Of a stretch of DNA of 64,000 bases, positions 25,441 through 33,923 are shown piece by piece. The position numbers and the translations under genes were made by a program. Source of the stretch: Jiangella gansuensis DSM 44835 (GTDB taxonomy: Bacteria; Actinomycetota; Actinomycetes; Jiangellales; Jiangellaceae). Positions within the stretch are counted from its first letter, which is position 1. Each line of letters starts with the position of its first letter. The stretch lies in the NCBI RefSeq assembly GCF_000515395.1, contig NZ_KI911782.1, positions 5,176,070 to 5,240,069 on the forward strand, given 5' to 3'. The notes under the pieces are model-generated. The model searched no databases, was not told the DNA's origin, and worked only from the letters and a program-made list of their open reading frames with translations.

Positions 25441-26391
25441 CTAACTCTTCACCAGGTAGGAGAAGACGCTCTCCAGGGACTCGTCGGAGGGCGAGACCTC
25501 GTAGAGCCGGATGCCGGCGCGCTGCGCCACCCGCGGCAGCAACTCGGTGAACCGTAGGAACGTGACGGCTTCGACGCGCAGGACGCCGGCGTCCTCGTCC
25601 AGTTGCACCCCGGCGGTGGAACCGTCCGCGATCAGCGCAGAGGCGAGCGCGCGGTCGTCGTCGGAGCGAATGACGTACAGGTGCGGCCGGTCGGTCATGA
25701 GCCGGCGGATCTCGCGGTAGTCGCCGGACGCGGCGTGCCGCCCGGCCACCAGGACCTCGATCTGCTGCGCGAGCTGCTCGACCTCTTCCAGGATGTGTGA
25801 GCTGAACAGCACGGTGCGCCCCTCGGCGCCCATCTGCCGCAGCAGATCCATGAGGTGCAGCCGCTGCCGCGGATCCATGCCGTTGAACGGCTCGTCCAGG
25901 AGCAGCACGGCTGGGTCGTGCACGAGCGCGGAGGCCATCTTGACCCGCTGCTTCATGCCCTTGGAGTACTCGCCGACCCGCCGGTCCTGGGCGTACTCCA
26001 TCTCCACCGTCGCCAGTGCGCGCCTGGCCGCGGCGCCGGCATCGGGCAGCCCGTGCAGTTCGGCGTTGGCCAGCACGAACTGCCAGCCGGTCAGGAAGTC
26101 GTAGGCCGCCTCGCGCTCCGGCACCAGCCCGATGGTGCGGTACACCTCGGGGTTCTTCCAGACGGTGGCGCCGTCGAGCGTGACGGACCCGGCCGACGGC
26201 GCCAGGAACCCGCTGAGCATGCCGATCAGCGTGGACTTGCCGGCGCCGTTGGGACCGAGCAGACCGGTGATGCCCGGTCCGATGGTCATGGTGACGTCAT
26301 TGACGGCGACGACGTTGCCGTACCAGCGGGAGACGGCGTCGACCAGCAGCACCGAGCCCGACGGACCCGGCGACCCAGGGCTTGTGCTCAT
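25441..26391 (-). CDS. ABC transporter ATP-binding protein
   Basis: A 316-residue ATPase with Walker A GPNGAGKST, signature YSKGMKQRVKMA (Ser-Lys-Gly in place of Ser-Gly-Gly), Walker B VLLLDEPFNGMD and a switch His in SSHILEEVE. A C-terminal extension of about 85 residues resembles those of multidrug or lantibiotic exporter ATPases. ATG 26391 overlaps the upstream permease stop by 4 bp. Pairs with one of the two ABC-2 permeases in the operon. Confidence 0.92.
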   Translation of the reverse strand: MSTSPGSPGPSGSVLLVDAVSRWYGNVVAVNDVTMTIGPGITGLLGPNGAGKSTLIGMLSGFLAPSAGSVTLDGATVWKNPEVYRTIGLVPEREAAYDFLTGWQFVLANAELHGLPDAGAAARRALATVEMEYAQDRRVGEYSKGMKQRVKMASALVHDPAVLLLDEPFNGMDPRQRLHLMDLLRQMGAEGRTVLFSSHILEEVEQLAQQIEVLVAGRHAASGDYREIRRLMTDRPHLYVIRSDDDRALASALIADGSTAGVQLDEDAGVLRVEAVTFLRFTELLPRVAQRAGIRLYEVSPSDESLESVFSYLVKS

Positions 26392-27278
26392 GAGGAGACC
26401 TTCCGGTAGCGCAGGTTCAGCAGCGCCCAGCAGGCGCCGATCACCCCGAACGTCACCAGCACGTACACGACGCCGCCCACCGCACCCGGCGGCGGGGCGA
26501 CCGCCGACGAGGACGCGTCCAGCACCCACGTCTGGAAGCCGTCGACCAGCGTGCTCGGCGAGAACAACCCGAGCCAGCCGGCCAGGGTGGCGTCGTCCTC
26601 GACGTAGCGGATGATGCCCTGCAGTGAGCTGACGGCTGCGTAGCTGAGCGCGAAGACGGTGATGATGGCGGCGACGCCGAAGCCGCGGCGGGCGGTCAGC
26701 GACGCGATCACCAACCCGATGCCGGCGAACACCACCGCGAAGGCGAGCGCGCCGACCAGCGCCAGTGCGACGTCGGCCGTCTCGCGTCCGGCCGGGAACT
26801 CCGCCAGCAGCGCGCCGATGTACATGATCAGCAGCGGTGCGACGATCAGCAGGAACGTCGCCGTCGACAGCCCGGCGAACTTGGCCAGGACGTAGTCCGA
26901 GCGCTCCAGCGGCCGGGAGAAGTACAGCGGAACGGTTTTGAACCGCAGGTCGCGAGAGACCGCCTGGGGCGCCTGCGAGGCCAGGAAGATGGTCAGGATG
27001 CCCTGGGCGACCATGGTGTAGCGCGAGTACGGCAACGGCAACTCCGTCAGCACGGACGTGGCGTTGGCGATGACCGCGATGATGAACGCGGGCAGGCACA
27101 TGACGCCGAGCAGCAGCATCGGCAGCACTTTGGCCCGCCCCGACCGGCCCAGGCCGAACGCGCCGCGCAGACTGTGCACGTACAACGCCCGGGTGACGGC
27201 GCCGCGGCCGAGCCGTGGCCCGTCGTAGCCGCGGTAGCCGATGTCGTGGATGACTCCGGCCGGCTGGTGGTTGCTCAC
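26388..27278 (-). CDS. ABC-2 type permease
   Basis: A 296-residue permease with six membrane helices. A conserved soluble start, IHDIGYRGYDGPRLGR, precedes the first helix; this YRGYDG box recurs in the permeases of this actinobacterial double exporter. The motif LRFKTVPLYFSRPLERSDYV after helix two is the usual ABC-2 loop (key residues R, P, L, Y, S, R, P). Start is GTG 27278, overlapping the upstream ATPase stop (GTGA); its own stop overlaps the next ATPase start. Confidence 0.9.
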   Translation of the reverse strand: MSNHQPAGVIHDIGYRGYDGPRLGRGAVTRALYVHSLRGAFGLGRSGRAKVLPMLLLGVMCLPAFIIAVIANATSVLTELPLPYSRYTMVAQGILTIFLASQAPQAVSRDLRFKTVPLYFSRPLERSDYVLAKFAGLSTATFLLIVAPLLIMYIGALLAEFPAGRETADVALALVGALAFAVVFAGIGLVIASLTARRGFGVAAIITVFALSYAAVSSLQGIIRYVEDDATLAGWLGLFSPSTLVDGFQTWVLDASSSAVAPPPGAVGGVVYVLVTFGVIGACWALLNLRYRKVSS

Positions 27279-28180
27279 TCCGAGCTCCTCTCCCCGAAGA
27301 CCTCGGCGATGTGGTGCCGGCGCTGCTCGAGCCGGATCAGCCCGGCGCCGTGCCGCGCGACGGTGTCACGGACGGTGTCGTAGACGGAGTCGTCCTCGAG
27401 CGGCAGCAGCATGACGTGCCCGTCGCGGACGACGTCGAGCCCGGCGGCCTTGAGCGAGGCGGCGACGGCGTCCGGCTCGGCCGTCACCTCAACGGCGACG
27501 ATCTGACTGGTGCGGGTGAAGTCGGAGGTCGACGAGGCGCGCAGCAGCTGGCCGGCGTCGATGACGACGACGTGATCGGAGATGCGCTCGAGTTCGCCGA
27601 GCAGGTGCGAGGTGACCAGGACCGTGATGCCGAAGTCGGTGTAGATGCGGCGGATCAGCCCCAGCATGTCGTCGCGGCCGACGGGGTCCAGCCCGTTCGT
27701 CGGCTCGTCGAGCAGCACGATCTCGGGGTCGTGGACGAGCGCCTGGGCGAGTTTGACCCGTTGTTTCATGCCGGTGGAGTAGCCGCCGATGGGCCGGTAC
27801 CGCTCCTCGTAGAGGCCGACGTGGCGCAGGGTGTCGGCGGTGCGTTCGCGGGCGGCGTTTGCCGGCAACCCGGACATCCGGGCCATGTGGACGACGAACT
27901 CGGTGGCCGAGACGTCGCCGGGCAGGCAGTCGTGCTCGGGCATGTACCCGACCCGTTCGCGGATCTTCGGCCCGTCAGTCGTGACGTCGAGGCCCAGCAT
28001 GCGGGCCCGGCCGGAGGTCGCCTCGGACAGCCCGAGCAGGATCTTGAGGAGAGTGGACTTGCCCGCACCGTTCGCGCCGACGAGCCCGACGACTCCGGGC
28101 TCGACGTCGATGGTGAGGCGGTCGAGCGCGGTGACCGTCGGGAACCGCTTCGTCAGTTCCTCGGTCTGGATCACAGGCAC
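27275..28180 (-). CDS. ABC transporter ATP-binding protein
   Basis: A 301-residue ATPase: Walker A GANGAGKST, signature YSTGMKQRVKLA, Walker B VLLDEPTNGLD, His switch TSHLLGELE and a C-terminal domain. It starts at GTG 28180 and is the first gene of the four-gene exporter operon. The two ATPases are related, suggesting an old duplication of an ATPase-permease pair. The 167-bp upstream region must hold the promoter. Confidence 0.92.
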   Translation of the reverse strand: MPVIQTEELTKRFPTVTALDRLTIDVEPGVVGLVGANGAGKSTLLKILLGLSEATSGRARMLGLDVTTDGPKIRERVGYMPEHDCLPGDVSATEFVVHMARMSGLPANAARERTADTLRHVGLYEERYRPIGGYSTGMKQRVKLAQALVHDPEIVLLDEPTNGLDPVGRDDMLGLIRRIYTDFGITVLVTSHLLGELERISDHVVVIDAGQLLRASSTSDFTRTSQIVAVEVTAEPDAVAASLKAAGLDVVRDGHVMLLPLEDDSVYDTVRDTVARHGAGLIRLEQRRHHIAEVFGERSSE

Positions 28181-28271
28181 GGCACGACGCTACCGCCGCG
28201 AGGCCGTTCAGCGCGTCGGACGACGGGACGACGTCGCGTGTCGTTCCCCAGCACTACTCTCCCGGAGTGCG

Positions 28272-28308
28272 CCACCCCGGTTCACCCTGATGCCCGTCTC
28301 AGGGGTGG
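28272..28308 (-). terminator. Weak hairpin after the flavoprotein gene
   Basis: CCACCCC (28272-28278) and GGGGTGG (28302-28308) pair over a 23-nt loop, 41 bp past the flavoprotein stop. The long loop makes this a tentative terminator. Confidence 0.3.
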
Positions 28309-28349
28309 GCCCTTATCCGGCCGGCCGCGAGGTTCCTGCCCAACGACCG

Positions 28350-29726
28350 TCAGAGCCGGTCGGCCGCCCGGCGCGCGGCGATCTGCACCGGGTCCCACAC
28401 CGGCGAGAACGGCGGTGCGTATGCCAGGTCGGTCATGGCCAGCTCGGCCGCGGTCATCTCGTTCCACAGCGCCAGCGCACAGGTGTCGATGCGTTTGGCC
28501 GACCCGTCGCGCCCGACGATCTGCACGCCGAGCAGCCGCCCGTCCGGCCGTCCGGCCACCACCTTCACGGTGATCGGCTGCGTGCCGGGGAAATACCCGG
28601 ACCTGGTGGTGGACTCGGTGGTCACGGCGACGATGTCCATACCGGCCGTGCGAGCCTCGCCCTCGGTCAGCCCGGTGCGGGCGACCTCGAGGTCGCAGAC
28701 CTTGGTCAACGCGGTACCGACGATGCCCGGGAACCGCTCCGACCCGCCGCCGAGGTTGGTGCCGAGCACCCGGCCCTGCTTGTTGGCATGGGTGCCGAGC
28801 GGCACGTGCACCCAGTCGCGGCGCACCCGGTCCCAGGTCTCGACGCAGTCGCCGGCGGCCCAGACGCCGTCGAGCACGCGGTCGCCGTCGGCGACGCGCA
28901 TCCCGTCATCCACCCGCAGCCCGCCGGTCGGGCCCAGCGGCAGGCCGGCGGCCCGGGCCAGCTCAGTGGCCGGCCGAACGCCGGTGCCCAGCACCACGAC
29001 GTCGGCGGCGAAGGTGCCGTGGTCGGTGACCACCGCACGCACGACGCCGTCGCCGTCGGTCTCGATCTTCTCGACGTCCGCGTCGGTGACGACCTCGATG
29101 CCCATGCCCTCCATGGCGTCGTGGACCTGCCGGCCGAGATCCGGGTCCAGCGTCGTCATCGGCTCGGCGGCACGGTCGACGACGGTGACGTCGAGCCCAC
29201 GCCGGACCAGCGCCTCGGCCATCTCCAGGCCGATGTAGCCCGCCCCGACGACGACGGCTCGGCGTACGTCGCGCGCCAGGTACCGGATGACGGTGCCGCC
29301 GTCGTCGAGGGTCTGCACGCCGAACACCCCGGTGGCGTCGGCACCGGGGACGTCGGGACGGATCGGTGCCGCGCCCGTGGCCAGCACGAGCTGGTCGAAG
29401 CCGAGCCGCTCGCGCCGGCCGGCGGCGTGGTCGGCCACCTCGACCCAGCCGGCGTCGAGGTCCAGGTTTGTCGCCTCGGTCAGCAGCCGCACGTCGATGC
29501 CGTTGGCGCGATGCTCCTCCGGCGTGCGCGCCACCAGCTCGTGCGGCCCGCCGACATCGCCGGCCACCCAGTACGGAATGCCGCAGGCAGAGTAGGACGT
29601 CCAGTGGCCGCGGTCGACGGCGACGACGTCCAGCGAGCGCCCGGTGCGCTTCGCCGTGCGCAGCGCCTGCGAGGCCGCACTCATGCCGGCGGCGTCGGCG
29701 CCGACCACCACCACTCGTTCAGTCAT
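28350..29726 (-). CDS. CoA-disulfide reductase/NADH oxidase-like flavoprotein
   Basis: A 458-residue pyridine nucleotide-disulfide oxidoreductase of the single-cysteine branch. FAD-binding VVVGADAAGMSAA at the N-terminus, redox cysteine C48 in SYSACGIPYW, NAD-binding VVGAGYIGLEMAEAL, the second FAD motif GVWAAGDC and a dimerisation domain to the end. The family reduces CoA disulfide, persulfides or oxygen using NAD(P)H. ATG 29726 overlaps the methyltransferase stop by 8 bp, so the two are cotranscribed. The exact substrate cannot be read from the sequence. Confidence 0.9.
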   Translation of the reverse strand: MTERVVVVGADAAGMSAASQALRTAKRTGRSLDVVAVDRGHWTSYSACGIPYWVAGDVGGPHELVARTPEEHRANGIDVRLLTEATNLDLDAGWVEVADHAAGRRERLGFDQLVLATGAAPIRPDVPGADATGVFGVQTLDDGGTVIRYLARDVRRAVVVGAGYIGLEMAEALVRRGLDVTVVDRAAEPMTTLDPDLGRQVHDAMEGMGIEVVTDADVEKIETDGDGVVRAVVTDHGTFAADVVVLGTGVRPATELARAAGLPLGPTGGLRVDDGMRVADGDRVLDGVWAAGDCVETWDRVRRDWVHVPLGTHANKQGRVLGTNLGGGSERFPGIVGTALTKVCDLEVARTGLTEGEARTAGMDIVAVTTESTTRSGYFPGTQPITVKVVAGRPDGRLLGVQIVGRDGSAKRIDTCALALWNEMTAAELAMTDLAYAPPFSPVWDPVQIAARRAADRL

Positions 29727-30396
29727 GTCCGGCTCCGATCGCCGCGTGGGTGCGTATCCAGGCATGCATGGCGATGGCCGCGGCCGCGCCGGCGTTGATG
29801 GACCGGGTGGAACCGAACTGCGCGATCGACAGGACGGCGTCGACGTGGACCCGCGCGGACTCCGACAGCCCCGGACCCTCCTGCCCGAACAGCAGCACGC
29901 ACGCTCGCGGCAGGACGTACGTCTCCAGTGGCACCGAACCGGGCAGGTTGTCGACGCCCAGCACCGGCAGGCCGTGCTCGTGCGCCCACCCGGCCAGCGC
30001 GGCGAGGTCCGGGTGGTGGCGCAGGTGTTGGTAACGGTCGGTGACCATGGCGCCGCGGCGGTTCCACCGGCGGTTCCCGACGATGTGCACCTCGGCGGCC
30101 AGGAACGCGTTGGCGGTGCGCACCACCGAGCCGATGTTGAAGTCGTGCTGCCAGTTCTCGATGGCGATGTGGAACGGGTGCCGGCGGCGGTCCAGGTCGG
30201 CGACGATGGCCTCGGTGGTCCAGTACCGGTAGCGGTCGACGACGTTGCGCCTGTCCCCGCGCGCCAGCAGCTCGGGGTCGTAGTGGGGGTCGTCGGGCAG
30301 GGGGCCCGCCCACGGACCGACACCGTGCGGTGCCTCCGGTTCCGCCTCCGCCTCGGGCTCGTGGAGCTCCGCGTCCCGCACCGCCTCGTCGCTCAC
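29719..30396 (-). CDS. TrmH/SpoU family RNA 2'-O-methyltransferase
   Basis: A 225-residue SPOUT methyltransferase. The three knot motifs are visible: NWQHDFNIGSVVRTANAF, LLFGQEGPGLS and IAQFGSTRSINAGAAAAIAMHAW (key residues N, G, R; G, E; S, N). The family methylates ribose in tRNA or rRNA with S-adenosylmethionine. An acidic tail of about 20 residues precedes the domain. GTG 30396 is chosen since the upstream residues are noncoding in character; the ribosome site is poor. First of a two-gene unit with the flavoprotein. Confidence 0.88.
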   Translation of the reverse strand: MSDEAVRDAELHEPEAEAEPEAPHGVGPWAGPLPDDPHYDPELLARGDRRNVVDRYRYWTTEAIVADLDRRRHPFHIAIENWQHDFNIGSVVRTANAFLAAEVHIVGNRRWNRRGAMVTDRYQHLRHHPDLAALAGWAHEHGLPVLGVDNLPGSVPLETYVLPRACVLLFGQEGPGLSESARVHVDAVLSIAQFGSTRSINAGAAAAIAMHAWIRTHAAIGAGHD

Positions 30397-30559
30397 GGGA
30401 CACCACCGTAGTTCGTGCGAGCCCCGGCTGTCCGTGGCGCCCCGTACCCGTGCGGGTCGTGGAGCATCCGGAGGACCACTGGTGCGCATAGGTGCCCATT
30501 GCAAAGGCGGCCGGACACCAGGTCAGAGCGCCGGCCGGGGAACGGCGCCGAACGCACGG

Positions 30560-30588
30560 AGCGCCCCGGACCGGGTGGCCGGGGCGCT
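30560..30588 (-). terminator. Terminator of the acidic lipoprotein gene
   Basis: AGCGCCCCGG (30560-30569) pairs perfectly with CCGGGGCGCT (30579-30588) around a 9-nt loop, 36 bp after the lipoprotein stop. The rest of 30397-30623 shows no gene. Confidence 0.7.
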
Positions 30589-30623
30589 CGCGCGCGGCGA
30601 AGCCGCTGTCTTTCCTGGTCGGC

Positions 30624-31403
30624 TCAGCCCTGGGTGGCGCGCAGCTTCTCCAGCGCGGCGCCGGCCAGCGCGTCCAGGTCGAACACGGTCGACTCCGGGT
30701 TGCCCGCCAGGTACACGCCGTGGTCGCCGTCGATCAGGTAGATCAACCGGGTCGTGGTCGCCGGCAGGCCCTGCATCGTGGTCGTGTTCTCGATCGCGAT
30801 GACCTCGTCGGCGTCGAGGTCCGGCGCGTCGACCATCTGCGTGCTGATCGTCATGTCCACCGTCGTGCCGCCCACTTCCCCGGACACGGCAACCTCGGCG
30901 CACTGGGCGTAGTAGTCCTCGACCGCGGCGATGCTGCTGGTATCGGCGTTGCTGTAGACGGCGTTCATCAAGACGTCGAACGAGCCGGACTCCAGGTCGC
31001 CACTGGTGGCCGTGATGGCGGCAGCCTCGACACCGTCCGCTTGCAGCGGGTCGGCGCTGTTGTCCTGGCAGTCGGCCGGCTCGAAGGTCATGCCCTCGAT
31101 CATGCCCGCCGCACCGGCCATGGCGTTGCTGAGGCCAGCGACGTCGATGGGCGTGATCTCGACGCCCTCCGGCAGGTCCTCGGCGGCCAGCACGGCGGCG
31201 TTGAGGTCTGCGGCGCCTGCGCTGTCCTCGCCCTCGGCCGCATCGTCGGCTGCCTCATCGGCTGCTTCGTCGTCCGGTGTCTCCTCGCCGCCGGCGGTCT
31301 CCTCGCTGGAGGTGGTCTCGTCGGTAGTGGGTTCGTCGTCCCCGCCGCACGCGGTCAGGAAGAGCGAGGCCGCGACGAGCGCAGAGATTCCGAGCTTTCG
31401 CAT
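30624..31403 (-). CDS. Putative lipoprotein with acidic linker
   Basis: A 259-residue exported lipoprotein. The signal ends in the lipobox LFLTAC (C19), then comes a Glu/Asp/Thr-rich linker of about 50 residues, rich in EEAADEAA-type runs, and a globular domain with two Cys (ADCQDN, YYAQCA) that may form a disulfide. The fold resembles small actinobacterial substrate-sensing lipoproteins but I do not recognise the family. ATG 31403 starts the signal; an upstream in-frame ATG would bury it. It sits alone, with terminators on both sides. Confidence 0.75.
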   Translation of the reverse strand: MRKLGISALVAASLFLTACGGDDEPTTDETTSSEETAGGEETPDDEAADEAADDAAEGEDSAGAADLNAAVLAAEDLPEGVEITPIDVAGLSNAMAGAAGMIEGMTFEPADCQDNSADPLQADGVEAAAITATSGDLESGSFDVLMNAVYSNADTSSIAAVEDYYAQCAEVAVSGEVGGTTVDMTISTQMVDAPDLDADEVIAIENTTTMQGLPATTTRLIYLIDGDHGVYLAGNPESTVFDLDALAGAALEKLRATQG

Positions 31404-31441
31404 GAGTGTCTGGTCCTTGGCTGTGACGTCATCGATGGACA

Positions 31442-31466
31442 ACCCGCGACATGGTCAGTCGCGGGT
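31442..31466 (-). terminator. Terminator after pyrE
   Basis: ACCCGCGAC (31442-31450) and GTCGCGGGT (31458-31466) form a perfect 9-bp stem with a 7-nt loop, 51 bp downstream of the pyrE stop. Confidence 0.7.
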
Positions 31467-31517
31467 CTTGTCAGCGCCAGCCGCACGTGCCCTGTGGCAA
31501 TGGGTGACGGCGTCAAT

Positions 31518-32057
31518 CTACAGGCCGAGATCGGCGCTCGTGTACGCAGCGCGGTATTCGAGCCCAGCGGCCTCGATGCGCTCGCGAGCACCGGTGTCAC
31601 GGTCGACGATGACGGCGACGGCGGCGATGTCGGCGCCGGCCTCTCGCAGCGCCTCGACGGCGGTGAGCACGCTGCCGCCGGTGGTGGAGGTGTCCTCGAC
31701 GGCCAGCACTCGCCGGCCGGTGACGTCGGGGCCTTCGATGCGCCGCCGCAACCCGTGCTGCTTCTCGCCCTTGCGGACCACGAAGCTGTCCAGCCGGGTG
31801 CCCCGCTGGGCCGACGCGTGCAGCATCGCGGCCGCGACCGGGTCGGCGCCGAGGGTCAGGCCACCGGCCGCGTCGAACTCCAGTCCAGCCGTGAGATCCA
31901 GCATGACCTCGCCGACCAGAGGCGCGGCTGCCCCGTCCAGGGTGATGCGGCGCAGGTCGACGTAGTAGTCGGCCTCCCGGCCCGACGACAGCACGACCCG
32001 GCCGCGCACGACGGCCTTCTCGACGATGTGGCGACGCAGTTCATCCCAGGCACTCAC
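31518..32057 (-). CDS. pyrE: Orotate phosphoribosyltransferase
   Basis: A 179-residue type I phosphoribosyltransferase that joins orotate to PRPP in UMP synthesis. The PRPP loop VLAVEDTSTTGGSVLTA, the flexible KGEKQHG loop and the N-terminal YYVDLRR are characteristic of PyrE. GTG 32057 is the best start (VSAWDEL); a longer frame has no support. It lies 33 bp from a divergent hydrolase-fold gene and is not linked to other pyrimidine genes, which is common in actinomycetes. Confidence 0.93.
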   Translation of the reverse strand: MSAWDELRRHIVEKAVVRGRVVLSSGREADYYVDLRRITLDGAAAPLVGEVMLDLTAGLEFDAAGGLTLGADPVAAAMLHASAQRGTRLDSFVVRKGEKQHGLRRRIEGPDVTGRRVLAVEDTSTTGGSVLTAVEALREAGADIAAVAVIVDRDTGARERIEAAGLEYRAAYTSADLGL

Positions 32058-32090
32058 GAGGCACGAGCGTACGGCAGGCTGTCGGTCGTG

Positions 32091-32726
32091 ATGCCCGGCA
32101 CCGTCGTCCTCGTCCCCGCGCCGCTCGACCCCGTCTCCGCGTGGGCCGACGTCGCCGCCCGGCTGCCGTACGACACCGTCGCGCCGTCCGGCAGCGCGGA
32201 GCGGCCGCCGTACGCCGTCGGATGGGTGGCCTCCGTGGCGGGCCCGCTGCATGCGGCGGCTCCACGTGCACCGCTGGTCGTGACCGGGTCCGGCACGGCC
32301 GGCCCGCTGCTGCCGGCGCTGGCGCGAACCCAGCGGGCCGCGGGGCGGCGCATCGGCGGCTATGTCTTCGTCGATGCCACGCTGCCGCGTCCAGGTGCGC
32401 CGAGCCATCTCGACCTGCTGCGGGCGGCTGATCCCGGCAGCGCCGACGCCGCACACGACGCGCTGCACGAGTCCGGAGCTGTCTGGCCCCGCGACGCCGG
32501 CCGGCCCCGCGACCACGACTTCTGGACCGAACGGTTGCCACCGGCGCCGGACTGGCCGGACGCGCCGTGCGTCTACGTGAGCACCGGCGGGGTGGTCCCC
32601 GGGGTCGGGCCGGTGGATTTCTGGGCACGGTCGGCCCGGTCCCGCGGCTGGCCGGTTCGCGCCGTCGGCGCCGGAGACGACCTAGCGGCGGTGCTGGCCC
32701 AGGTCATCGCCGACCTGCCCGGCTGA
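32091..32726 (+). CDS. Alpha/beta hydrolase-fold protein, possibly inactive
   Basis: A 211-residue protein with an alpha/beta hydrolase-like pattern: a first strand VVLVPAPLDPVSAW, a nucleophile-elbow-like VVTGSGTAGP, a GYVFVDATLPRPG strand typical of this actinobacterial group, and a late VYVSTGG. The elbow lacks the canonical Gly-x-Ser-x-Gly, so hydrolase activity is uncertain. ATG 32091 or GTG 32088 are equally plausible. Divergent from pyrE; the short gap implies overlapping promoters or a leaderless message. Confidence 0.65.
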   Translation: MPGTVVLVPAPLDPVSAWADVAARLPYDTVAPSGSAERPPYAVGWVASVAGPLHAAAPRAPLVVTGSGTAGPLLPALARTQRAAGRRIGGYVFVDATLPRPGAPSHLDLLRAADPGSADAAHDALHESGAVWPRDAGRPRDHDFWTERLPPAPDWPDAPCVYVSTGGVVPGVGPVDFWARSARSRGWPVRAVGAGDDLAAVLAQVIADLPG

Positions 32727-32740
32727 CCCCGCGGTGATCA

Positions 32741-33517
32741 TCAACGGGACGTGGTCGGTCGACGATCCGCCGGGTGCTGCTGCCCCAGCGACCGGACCAG
32801 CCGTCGCGGCAGTCGCGGCAGCGCTGCGGCGGCGACCCGGTACACCGTCCCCGGAATCGACACCGCCTTGCCGCGGTCGAGGTCGCGGAGCGCGGCAGCG
32901 ACCAGCGCGTCGGCGTCGAGCCACAGCCACGACGGCAGCCGCGACATGTTCATGTCGGCCCGGTCGTGGAACTCGGTACGCGTGTAGCCAGGCGCCAGCG
33001 CCATCACCCGCACACCGGTGCCGGTCAGCTGTGGCACCAGCCCTTCGCTGAACGCCGTCACCCACGCCTTGGCGGCGCTGTACGTGCCACGCGGCACCCA
33101 GCCGGCCACTGAACTGACGTTGACCACGGCGCCGTGGCGGCGCTCGATCATGCCGGGCAGGGCGGCGTGGGTCAGCCGCAGGACCGCGCGCACCAACACG
33201 TCGAGCATCCGCTCCTCGTCGGCGATGTCGTTGCGCAGGAACGGCTTGCCGAGGGCGAAACCGGCGTTGTTGACCAGCAGGTCCACCGGGCGTTCCGGCT
33301 CGCGCAGCCGCTTCTCCACAGGGTCGGTGTCGGCGGCCAGGTCGGCGGGCAGCACCTCGACGCCGACACCGTACGCGCCGCGCAGTTCCTCGGCCACCGA
33401 CCGCAGCCGCTCCTCGTCCCGCGCGACGAGGACGACGTCGTGACCGCGAGCGGCCAGTGCCCGGGCGAACGCCCGGCCGATGCCGGCCGTGGGACCGGTG
33501 ACGAGTGCCGTTGCCAT
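32741..33517 (-). CDS. Short-chain dehydrogenase/reductase
   Basis: A 258-residue classical SDR: cofactor loop VTGPTAGIGRAFA, NNAG motif, catalytic Ser in VNVSSVAG and Tyr/Lys in YSAAK. The C-terminal 60 residues are basic and may bind the membrane, as in DltE/acyl-reductase-like SDRs. ATG 33517. It overlaps nothing but lies 11 bp after the DUF3817 gene, so the two are probably cotranscribed. Substrate unknown. Confidence 0.87.
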   Translation of the reverse strand: MATALVTGPTAGIGRAFARALAARGHDVVLVARDEERLRSVAEELRGAYGVGVEVLPADLAADTDPVEKRLREPERPVDLLVNNAGFALGKPFLRNDIADEERMLDVLVRAVLRLTHAALPGMIERRHGAVVNVSSVAGWVPRGTYSAAKAWVTAFSEGLVPQLTGTGVRVMALAPGYTRTEFHDRADMNMSRLPSWLWLDADALVAAALRDLDRGKAVSIPGTVYRVAAAALPRLPRRLVRSLGQQHPADRRPTTSR

Positions 33518-33528
33518 GTCGACAGACC

Positions 33529-33855
33529 TTACGAGACGGCGACCTGTCCCGTGTCGTGGGCGGCCGCGCCGCGGGCCCGTAGGACCCGTCGCTCGAACCA
33601 GACGGTCATGAACGGCGGGATCGCCAAGACGAGGCCGAGCAGTGCCGTCGTCGTCTTCCAGCGCTCCGCCCGCCAGGCGGCGACCACCGTGACCAGGTAC
33701 ACCAGGAAGATCCCGCCGTGCACGGGGCCGAAGATCTGGACCCCGATCTCGTTCTCCACGACGACGTACTTGAAGAACATGCCCACCAGCAGGCCCGCCC
33801 AGGACACGGCCTCGGCGATGGCAGCGATCCGGAACCACCGAAACGCGGAACTCAC
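33529..33855 (-). CDS. DUF3817 integral membrane protein
   Basis: A 108-residue protein of the DUF3817 family with three membrane helices and the conserved GPVHGGIFLVYL in the second. These small proteins are widespread in actinobacteria, and some are linked to terminal oxidase or lipid genes; the function is not established. GTG 33855 has GAGGAA upstream. First gene of a two-gene unit with the SDR, divergent from the beta-lactamase-fold gene. Confidence 0.88.
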   Translation of the reverse strand: MSSAFRWFRIAAIAEAVSWAGLLVGMFFKYVVVENEIGVQIFGPVHGGIFLVYLVTVVAAWRAERWKTTTALLGLVLAIPPFMTVWFERRVLRARGAAAHDTGQVAVS

Positions 33856-33923
33856 ATCAATTCCTCTTCCTCGGGACGATCACGGTCACACTACGGTCAT
33901 TGCGGTCGATAAGGTCAGCAATC

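Noticed and set aside
31861-32040. Second reading frame over pyrE as an unrelated protein
   Set aside because: The PyrE frame carries all family motifs; overlapping frames on either strand do not.
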